Shown here: positions 49,830 through 59,100 of the stretch, in pieces
Layout: every line of letters starts with the position of its first letter
Numbering within the stretch: the stretch's first letter is position 1
DNA from: Cyclina sinensis
Taxonomy: Eukaryota; Mollusca; Bivalvia; Venerida; Veneridae
DNA: 64,000 nt
Direction of reading: 5' to 3'
Assembly (NCBI GenBank): GCA_012932295.1
Contig: JAAONU010000016.1
Coordinates: 18,939,530 to 19,003,529, forward strand
Translations under genes and position numbers: made by a program
Notes under the pieces: generated by a model
Told to the model about the DNA's origin: nothing
The model's database searches: none
Seen by the model: only the letters and a program-made list of their open reading frames with translations

Positions 49830-50680
49830 GTTTTGAATGTTATACTCTGACTACAACCAGATCTGAAAAACTGTTAGGGGTAAATGTTGACAAAAATCTT
49901 AACTTGAAATTACAGGTAGAACAAACTATAAAAAAATGCAATTCATGTTTATATCTGCTACAGCGAATTAAAATATTCTTGGAACTGCCAGTTAGAAAAA
50001 TGTTCTACAATGCTTACATTCTTCCACACCTAGACTACTGTTGTTCTATCTGGGGAAATTGCAATGCTGAAAAACTAAGCGCACTTATAAAGTTTCAAAA
50101 AAGGCAGCCAGAATCATCCTCGATCAAGATTTTGATACACCTTCGGATGAGTTATTTAAATTACTAGGGTGGATGAAATTTCCTGAAAGAGTTACATACA
50201 AAAAGGCTATTCTCATGTTTAAGTCTCTGAATAATGCGTGTCCAGAATATTTTCAAAATAAGTTCACTTACTGTAGTGACACTCATACCAGGAATCTAAG
50301 GTCAACAAACTGTAATTTGCTCAAAGTTCCCAAACCAAGATTAGAATTTTACAGAAAATCATTGGATTACTCAGGGGGAACAATCTGGAATGGCCTGCCT
50401 GTTGATGTGAGAAATGCAAACAGTCTTCCAGCTTTTAAAAGGAAGTACATAGCATACTGGAAACGGTCACTACATTAAATACTGTTGTAAATATATGTAC
50501 GTTTCAATTGCTTAATCTCTTTATCAAATGATCGTTATGTTATGTTTGAAAATTTTGATGCTGTACAATGTTATGTTTGTAAATATTTGTATATACTTTT
50601 GAGAGGCTCACAGGGAAGATTAGAATTATCCAACTGTGTTGCCTCTATAAATAAAGACTTTATTATTATTATTATTATAT
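49830..50680 (+). mobile_element. 5'-truncated LINE (CR1/L2/jockey-like), C-terminal Pol remnant and tail
   Basis: The left limit is fuzzy, where Pol-like reading begins (LLGVNVDKNLN, about 49873). The right end is a TTATTATTATTA tail (50659-50681) right after 'cctctataaataaagac', a typical LINE 3' end. Everything upstream of the RT thumb is missing, as expected from incomplete reverse transcription. Confidence 0.75.
49873..50478 (+). pseudogene. LINE reverse transcriptase C-terminal region, one frameshift
   Basis: Contains LLGVNVDKNLN, KMFYNAYILPHLDYCCSIWG (the PH.DYC..WG thumb motif) and a C-terminal block with FKSLNNACPEYF, TRNLRSTN and YSGGTIWNGLP, all in the order seen in CR1/L2/jockey-type elements. 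The frame breaks once near 50100, after FQKR; the neighbouring frame continues AARIILDQDFDTPSDELFKL without a stop. Ends with TAA at 50476-50478. RT catalytic motifs are absent because of 5' truncation. Confidence 0.85.
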
Positions 50681-50689
50681 TACCTGTAA

Positions 50690-51320
50690 CAGTGAGATAC
50701 ATGAATGATCTCACTAGATCTTTATTTAAAATTCACATTTTTTCTTCTTAAAAAATTCCACTTGATACTATCAGCTTGCAAATGTCACTTCAAGACAAAG
50801 TTGAACTCCTGGTAACATGTTTTTTTTCTACTTTTCCCTTTGGTATAATTTTTTACTGTTGTAAATTTCTCTTTTGATATAGATCTACATTTAATGCAAG
50901 TAAAAAAAAGCTTTTTCTGTTATTCGTCTTCTTTTTATTAAATAGTGACCTACTTCTTGTTGCAGGACATAACCAAAAATTTATTTTTAATTTATTTTAT
51001 ATTTATTTTACTGTCTCATTTGCATTTATAAACTATCAATGTTCTTCCTCAGGAGGGGGTGGCTGGCATACATGGGTACTTTTGACAGAAGACTATTCCC
51101 TGAGATGTGGGAATTTGCCAGACAGAATTGTTCCAAGTCCAGGGAAATAGACTTTGGCTAAAATTTAGATCCCATTTCATTTGATATGTCCCACTGTAGG
51201 GATTTTGACAAATTCCCATTGCTCTAGGTTGTGGATTTGAAGTCTGAAAACAGAAAAAATGTCAATTTCTTGGTCAACCTGCTGCCCCCTCCTTGGGGCA
51301 AAACATTAGGTACATTCTTA
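50690..51320. other. Intergenic DNA, no gene
   Basis: AT-rich with no motif. 51050-51300 is slightly GC-richer but has no open frame that could be supported. Confidence 0.4.
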
Positions 51321-51324
51321 CAAA

Positions 51325-51515
51325 CATGAAAGTCCGTAACAGAAAGATGCAATGCATTTTAGAATATACAATCCAGAGCGGAATTCAAACTCCGATCTCC
51401 CATGTGACATGCCAACGCTCTAACCACTGAGCCCTAAGAATCGATTCCCTGACGCAGTTGTCAGAGGTTGTATATATACAATTATAGGTAGGTGTGCACT
51501 AGACCGTAACACATC
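51325..51515 (-). repeat. tRNA-derived SINE, copy 1
   Basis: On the minus strand 'gggctcagtggttagagcg' (A box) is followed by 'ggagtttgaattccgctctgg' (B box). Leader: 'cacctacctataattgtata..caacctctgacaactgcgtcaggg'. Tail: 'gatgcaatgcattttctaag'-like pieces near 51340. It shares nearly all of this with the copy at 53750-53943. Confidence 0.75.
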
Positions 51516-51607
51516 CCCTCTTGAGAAATTTATCATTTATGATGACAAATGGTGTTGTGTATGTTTTAGATCAATTGATCAGACAGAAGTCTTGAAAGAT
51601 TCTATTT

Positions 51608-53696
51608 TTAGCTCACCTGTCACAGAGTGACAAGGTGAGCTTTTGTGATCACAATCCGTCCGGCGTCCGTCCGTAAACTTTTCATTCAAACGACATCTCC
51701 TCTGAAACCACTGGGCCAAAGTTGATGAAACTTGCCATGGATGTTCCTTGCATGAAGCTCTTCCAAAGTTGTTCAAAGAAATCAATTCCATGCAGAACTC
51801 TGGTTGCCATAGCAACCTAAAGGAAAAACTTTAAAAATCTTCTTGTCTGAAACCACAAGGCCTAGAGCTTAGATATTTGGCATATAGCACCCTCTAATGG
51901 AACTCTACAAAAATTGTTCATATTATTTCCCTGGGGTCAAAATTGGCCCCGCCACAGGGGTCACTTCATTTTACATAGACTTATATAGGAAATCTTTAAA
52001 AATCCTCTTCTCGGGAACCACAATGCCTACAGCTTAGATATTTGATATGTAGCATTGTCTAGTGGATGTCTACCAAGTTTGTTCAAATTATGTCCCCTGG
52101 GTCAAAATTGGCCACGCCCCAGGGTTCTGTTGGTTTACATATAGTTATATAGGAAAAACCTGAAAAATCATTTTCCTCCAAAACTAATAAAACTAGACCT
52201 TAGATATTTGGTGTGGAGTATTGTGTAGAGAACCTTTACCAGTATTGTTTATATGTTGGCCCCAGGGGTCAAAATTTGTCCCTCCCCCGGGGCCCTTAAT
52301 ATGTAAAAAAGGCAATCTTTAAAAATCTTCTTACTGGAAACCTCAATGCCTACAGCTTAGATATTTGATATGTAGCATTGTCTAGTGGATGTCTACCAAG
52401 TTTGTTCAAATTATGTCCCTTGGGTCAAAATTGGCCACGCCCCAGGGTTCTCTTGGTGTACATATAGTTATATAGGAAAAACCTGAAAAATCATTTTTCT
52501 CCAAAACTAATAGGACTAGACCTTAGATATTTGGTGTGGAGTATTGTGAAGAGAACCTTTACCAGTATTGTTTATATGTTGGCCCTGGGGTCAAAATTGG
52601 CCCCGGCTTGGGGGGCCCATTACTATGTAAAAAAGGCAATCTTTAAAAATCTTCTTACTGGAAACCTCAATGCCTACAGCTTAGATATTTGATATGTAGC
52701 ATTGTCTAGTGGATGTCTACCAAGTTTGTTCAAATTATGTCCCCTGGGTCAAAATTGGTCACTCCCCAGGGTTCTCTTGGTTTACATTTAGGAAAAACAT
52801 GAAAAGTCATTTTTCTCCGAAATACATAGGACTAGACCTTAGATATTTGGTGTTGAGTATTGTGTAGAGACTTCTTACCAGTATTGTTTATATGTTGGCC
52901 CCAGGGTCAAAATTCGTCCCTCCCCCGGGGCCCTTAATATGTAAAAAAGGCAATCTTTAAAAATCTTCTTACTGGAAACCTCAATGCCTACAGCTTAGAT
53001 ATTTGGTATGTAGCATTGTCTAGTGGATGTCTGCCAAGTTTGTTCAAATTATTTTCCCTAGGTCAAAATTGGCCACGCCCCAGGGTTCCCTTGGTTTACA
53101 TAGATTTATATAGAAGAAACATGAAAATAATTTTTTCTCAAAAACAAATAGGTCTAGACCTTAGATATTTGGTGTTGAGTATTGTGTTATGAGACCTTTA
53201 CCAATATTGTTTAAATGTTGGCCCCTTGGGTCAAAATTTGTCCCCGCCCCGGGGGCCCTTATATTTCAAAAAGGAAATCTTTAAAAATCTTCTTGTCTGA
53301 AACCACAAGGCCTAGAATTTTAAAATTTGACATGAAGCAAATAATTAGATTACATGTAGGTTAAAGGTCATGGAGGCTAAAAATAGATTTAATTACTGTA
53401 CCTTATAGAGCCTTCATTTATAGACCAATATCTTTGATATTCAATATATAGGTTCCTTGCATGGACCTCTACCCATGGGTAGGGTTTGAGGTCACTGGGT
53501 CAAGGTCAAGGTCACCATAGCTTATAATAGATATTTTTACTTTCTGTCATAGAGCCTTTATTTATTGACTGATATTTCACATATTTGGTTTGTAGGCACT
53601 TATATATTTTCAATTAAAAAATGAAATACTGCTTAACAGCAAACCTACAGCCAAAGTAATCAGGTGAGCGATCCAGCGCCATCATGGCCCTCTTGT
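51608..53696 (-). mobile_element. Complete pearl/HINE-like cassette, minus strand, nine cores
   Basis: The right end lies at 51608 (complement of CTAA), with the hairpin TGTCAC-aga-GTGACA (51618-51632), a GTCCGTCCG microsatellite (51655-51672) and the conserved block 'cattcaaacgacatctcctctgaaaccac'. Nine cores marked by 'gtcaaaatt' sit at 51936, 52101, 52268, 52424, 52590, 52748, 52916, 53062 and 53230. The left end is at 53670-53696 ('gccatcatggccctcttgt', palindrome slightly damaged). Cores alternate between two types. The ORFs at 51579-51815 and 53614-53868 are repeat-internal. Confidence 0.87.
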
Positions 53697-53749
53697 ATTT
53701 GATTTTTGTAACTAAATCCAGGTGAGGTTTATCCTGGATGAGCCCCCAT

Positions 53750-53943
53750 CTAACGAACATGTAGGTCTGTAACAGAAAGATGCAATGCATCTTAGAATAC
53801 ACAACCCAGAGCAGGATTTGAACCTTGATCTCCCGCGTGACACGCCAAAGCTCTAACCACTGAGCCAAATAATCAATTCCCTGATGCAGTTGTCATAGGT
53901 TGTATTTATACAATTATAGGTAGGTGTGCACTAGACTATAACA
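53750..53943 (-). repeat. tRNA-derived SINE, copy 2
   Basis: Minus strand: 'tttggctcagtggttagagctttggcgtg' (A box), 'caaggttcaaatcctgctctgg' (B box), then a tail containing 'gatgcattgcatctttctgttacagac'. It is in the same orientation as copy 1, and the two bracket the 51608-53696 cassette. Confidence 0.78.
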
Positions 53944-54053
53944 ATATAAAGAAGTGTTCATTTGTTAAAAAAAATTGGCTATCCACCTCAACTGGTAAAA
54001 CTTTACTGTTTAGTGTCTAATATGTAAAAACTAAGTATCAATGCATTCAGTTT

Positions 54054-54235
54054 TTAGCTCGACTATTTGAAGAATAAGGAGGGTTATAGTTCTCGCCCTG
54101 GCATCGGCCTCAGTTCAAGAGGTTACTTTGTCAAGGATTTTGTTTGAATTTTGAGTTTATAAGGTTTTATAACCCTTTAGTGTCAAGTACTGAGAATAGT
54201 CGAGCGCGCTGTCCTACGACAGCTCTTGTCTTAAT
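54054..54235 (-). mobile_element. Short dispersed element of the AACAAGAGCTGTC family
   Basis: On the minus strand it starts 'agacaagagctgtcgtaggacagcgcgctcgactattctcagtac' and ends in 'cttattcttcaaatagtcgagctaa'. The start pairs GCTGTC with GACAGC, and the element finishes with GAGCTAA like the larger cassettes. Only about 180 bp long with no tandem cores, so it may be a minimal, core-less cassette. A relative lies at 63593-63880. Confidence 0.6.
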
Positions 54236-54649
54236 TGTACATATTTAAGACTTATGCCTTGACATCTGGTAATTCTCCATCAAAAATTATTTTTTCACAT
54301 TTACGTAAGTTATGCCACTTAAAAACAGTTCATATTATATGCACAATAAATCATGGGTTGTGGATTGCATTGACCACAAAGGCAAAATTTTGTCAACAGG
54401 ATAGAAATTAAAGATACAGATTCAAAAAACTGTAGTTTGAAACAATTTTACTGAAAAGCATGAACAACAAATAAATGAATATGGACTAAACCATCAAGCT
54501 TATCTGAAACTGTGTCCCTCAATGATTCCTGTACATGTGTACAAGACTGGCTATTTTTTTCAAAACATTACAAAAACAGAGCTTGAAATTTGCTTCATTC
54601 ATGTAAATATCTAAAATGGATTTTTCCATCTTTTAATTCAGACAGATTC

Positions 54650-54800
54650 ATTGCTTATAGGGGTGCTTATTGAAAATTTACTGACTGAATGGCACATAGT
54701 GCAGACCATGATCAGACTGCACAGATGATCTTGGTCTGCACTGGTTGCAAAGGCAGAATCATTTGCCTCCAGCATGGGATGGGCCTAAAGGCAGAAAAAA
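54650..54800. repeat. Dispersed repeat ('cagactgcacagatgatcttggtctgcactgg')
   Basis: The block 'tgactgaatggcacatagtgcagaccatgatcagactgcac..tggttgcaaaggcagaatcatttgcc' looks to me like a repeat common in bivalve genomes. It has internal inverted words (gcagacca / tggtctgc). Only one copy is in this window, so the call relies on recognition rather than on internal comparison. Confidence 0.4.
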
Positions 54801-54804
54801 GTTA

Positions 54805-55854
54805 ATGATTTGATCAAAACAAACACAGTTTAAAAAGGAACAAAGAATTTATTAGGATGTCAATATAACAGTATTATGCATCTAAAAGGGTGTATAGTTT
54901 GAAGAAAGATAAACAAAATAACATGATAAAACAATGCTTTATAGCAGATTCCTGAACAGAAAAATTATGAAAACATTTCTAAAATCAGTAGACCTTGGAA
55001 ACTTTTTATAAGACCTAACTTTTTTTAGATGAGCTTGAAATTGTTTTTGTAAGGAAATGATTTTTGCTTAAGTTTTCAGTGGAAAAATAACAAGACTACT
55101 CCGTTCTGAAGAAGAATAAAACTTTATTAATATACTTCTGAATCAAACATTTAAAAACATTGGTTTGTTACTAGGAATAAACAAGTTTGAGCAAACAGAA
55201 GAGGGTAAAATATATAATGTTATAAAAGAAGACATATAAAAATGTAAAAAAGAGATATTTTTCTAGTAAATGTATTATCTAAAAGCAGGCAGTTTTGATA
55301 TATTATTCATACTGTACACATACACTCTACATGTATAGATTCACAAAACAAGTAATTATGTAAAACAATGAAATGTCACAGTGTTGCTTTGTTTCATTTT
55401 TCAAATTTTAAAATTATTTAAGCAGTAGCAAGCTTTTCTCGTTTTTACACACTTTCAGTTTGCTATATTTAATGATTATAACTTTAACAACAAGACAAGC
55501 TCTGTAAAAATTGCAGAAAGATTTACTTTAAATCTTAACAAAAACAAACACATAAATAATCTGTTAGGAAGTACTGAGACCATACTCAATGAAATATAGA
55601 AATACATGCTTATATAAACTGAAATTGAGTTGAACTTTTTGCATTAAGCACTTGGTAAAATGGATCTATCTACAATAAACATCAACACAGTACAAAGTAG
55701 ATATGCCTCTCAAGTCTGTGAAGTAGTTTAAAGAGTATTTGTTGTAAAAATTTTGGCAAATAAAATTTTCACAGATACAAGTAACCTACACTTAGCACAA
55801 TTTATTTTATTTGCACTGAACTGTTCAGGGATTTTGTTCTCAATGTCAAACAGA
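54805..55854 (-). other. Probable 3' UTR and downstream flank of the VWD/EGF gene
   Basis: AT-rich, no ORF. On the minus strand several AATAAA-like signals occur ('aataaaattgtgc' near 55800 and one near 55115). Which one is used cannot be decided. Confidence 0.35.
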
Positions 55855-56165
55855 CTAAGACTGGTTGCTTTGGCGGTTGTCATAGTAGTCCTCGTAGTGA
55901 CGGCCACCATGACGACGATCTTCCCTGTCACTTCTGTCACGAGTTGGGTCAGAGTGGCGACTGCTATGGCGCTTTGGAATTTGGTTCACAAACACAGTCC
56001 TGTGGTGCCTCAAGATACACTGCAGGATAACCTTGACCTTGGTAACCATAGTTAGCAAAAGCAGGATAGGCTAGCTGTCCAAACCCTTCACCATCTTCAC
56101 TGATTCTGCTAGAACTGGAGCGATGTGTCAGGTCTTTTGTATCAGAAGATTTTGACTTCATCCTC
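55855..56165 (-). CDS. VWD/EGF gene exon 10: cytoplasmic tail and stop
   Basis: Acceptor 'ccatttgcag'; the first G completes TTG with exon 9. The entering frame reads RMKSKSSDTKDLTHRSSSSR and later GYQGQGYPAVYLEAPQ, then stops at 55964-55966. From about 56000 the next frame is clearly coding-like: NQIPKRHSSRHSDPTRDRSD, later HYEDYYDNRQSNQS, stopping at 55855. Either the protein ends at 55964 or a single-base shift hides the true tail. No hydrophobic segment in either version. Confidence 0.65.
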
Positions 56166-59100
56166 CTGCAAATGGTAAAATAGTAGCAAGTAGATGAATT
56201 CTTAATACTGGTAAAATCAGGAAGAATAAAGTTATTTACTTTTTTGTGTCAGAGCATCATCACCATGGCAACAATGACAAGAACAAGCTGATCTGTGTTT
56301 AAAATTCATGGATTCACTCGTTCTCAAGCAATTCATTGAAGACTACTTGTGAAGTGTAGGCCTCTATGAAATTCACATATAATACAGGGAATACATGATC
56401 AACTGGATTTACAATGTATCTTCCTTATTATTTAATATATTATTTATCTATTTATCTTTATATGCCCAACCATTATGTAAAGTTTGAGGAATGGAAACAA
56501 TTTCCACACTGCAGGCCTCTGTAACCAGTAGGTCTAAATACAATCCAGGTAATCTACTGATCATGCCTAATCATTGACCTTTGACTTTGTAGGCACAAAA
56601 ACTACAGTTTGATCTTGTGTGCTAAAAAGCAAAGGGTTTCATCTGCTCATCATACCCAACCATCCAGTAAAGTTTGAAGATCCAGGCTGAGGATTAGTTT
56701 GAAGATCAAGGCTAAGGATTTCTTCAGTAAATGATTGGAAGCCATTTTACACTTCAGGTCACTGTCAACTTGACTTTTGACCTAAAGGGTCCATAAACTC
56801 TAGGGCTCATCTACCAAGATGCCCAACAGAACTAACAAAGCTCAAGTCTCAGTGCCTATGTGTTCTGAAGTAATTGATTTTAAACCACTTGGTCCACTAA
56901 CAAAAAAACAAACAGACAAGAGCAAAGCAGCATATCCAACTTCCTGTAAGAGGGCATAATAACAAAGACGAGTCCAGCAGTTCTATTCTATATAATTTGC
57001 CAAACAATTAGATAATTTCTCTATAATTGTACAATACTGTTACTTACAATTGCCTTAGAATCACCACCATGGCAACAATGACAACAATAACAAGGAGGAG
57101 TCCTGCAGCTCCTGCTGACAGACCTATAACGAGGGAATCATTTTCCTGTCGAGCCTTCTGATTCTCAATGTATGGTTCTTCAGTAGTGGTTGAAGCTGGA
57201 CAGTTATCAGCTGAATATTGTAAAAGTAAATCTATATATATATATACAAGTATCACATGTGACTATAATCTTTCATTTAAAGGACTTGGTTCACTAATTC
57301 ATGCAATATAATTATCTGTTTGTCATATTTTTAACAAAGGTAATTGTTAATATTACAGGAATCTTAATTTCGAAATAATTTTTATTTTTCAAATATGCAA
57401 TATATTTAACTGATGTGACTGTCCTTCAAATTTTGACTCAGGACAACTGATGATAAACTATTGTATTTATGCTTTGAATTTTTATAACATAAGCTTAATG
57501 AATGTAACATTCAGTCTCTAAAACAAGACTACAATAGGTTAAGGTGGAAACAACAGGATACACAGACACAACAACAGGATAGTGAAGGTCACAGTATCAT
57601 AATGATAGGTCACTTACACACATGGTATAACATCTGTCCAGTGTAAACATCACAAATATAGCATGAGTCATTCTTGCTGGGCTCAAGAGGGCGGTAACAT
57701 TCGCCATTCACATAACAGCTTGCTCTCTGAAAGGACACACTCAATTTGAAGACTACAAATATATTGTACGCAATACATCTTTAACACTTAACTCTAAGAA
57801 ATCTGTAGGGTTTATTTCTTGACATTTTAATCCATACATTCCTATTCTCCTGGCAGGAGGTCAAATCTCATGAAATGTTGCTCCACCTCAGGGTCTCATG
57901 GCATTATGAGAAAAACTGAAGAAACTTAAATCTGGGCCAAAAATCACTCTATAACTATAGGTCTCTTTTGTCAGGCAGATCAAAGCAACATCAAAGTTGC
58001 TCAGTATTCTAATAATTCTATGGCTGGGGCTGAAATCGCTCTAGCTGAAACCAAATCTCCCTGACAGACCCTCCCACCATATGGGATGTATGTTAATCTA
58101 TTAAAAGTTTCTTGATCAAAGGTTAAATGACAAAGACTTGGGTTAAAGTTTCTTTTTTTTCTGAAGAGTGTTTTTATCATGTGCTATTTTGAGAGACCTG
58201 TCACTAAGCTGAAAGAATATGTAATGCATTCAAGTTTTTAAAAAAAAAATTATATAATAAGGAAATAGATTTTACGTTTAAGTGATATACTGTCAAATAT
58301 ATCACGATGTTGATTCCAGATGCGCAGTAATGTAATCACGAAGGCTGTAGGCCTGAGTGATTAATAATTATGCATTGAATGAGAAACCGTGATATATACA
58401 AAGGACAGATCGTGAAAACTTTAAAATCTTTTTCCATTCTAACACGTACATATATTCATAAGGGGTGCAAGTATGTGCAATATTTACAACTGACGTTTGC
58501 AATGACATCAGTGGTAGTGCGACTGAGTTCAGAGTGATATAATGTAAAGGATATATCTCGGTCAATTTCTTCTTTCTTTATTGTTGTCGAATTGTGAATA
58601 GGGTTACAATTAAGAAAATCCTACACAAATACCTCTTTCACACAAGTTCCTTCTGTCTGATTCTGCTGTTTACAAGAGAAGCAGATGGGATTATGGGCGA
58701 TGTACAGATGTTGATCACTCTGGCTGGTGACCTTCCCATTGTTACTGACTGATACAAGAACTGCATGTAAAGGCAGGGAACCAGACTGTGTGAGATCACA
58801 GGTCACCTCCTCTAGTGAAATCCAAGTTGCTGGAAAATTCTTTACTGTGGAACCATTTCTGTTAACTCCTTTTTCTGTTACCTATGAAAAAAAAAATCAC
58901 AATGAAAATTTTTATTATTCATAACTTTAAGAAGAATCATACAAGCATGTATATTGAAGGAAAAAAGTTTTGGTCCATGACATCTTTAAAGGATAAACAA
59001 CTTTTTTGTTTTGTTTCTGATTTTTTTTTTTTCACCATTAAACATTTAACAATTTGAATTATATCTATGATATTTTTTCTCCAACATTTTATTATTTCTT

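Noticed and set aside
50542..50751. 69-codon ORF after the LINE fragment
   Set aside because: Covers the LINE 3' tail and ATT microsatellite; no coding features.
58875..58882. Exon 7 acceptor at 'ttttcatag'
   Set aside because: Using it brings a stop codon into frame after the exon 6 junction; the AG eight bases downstream keeps the frame.
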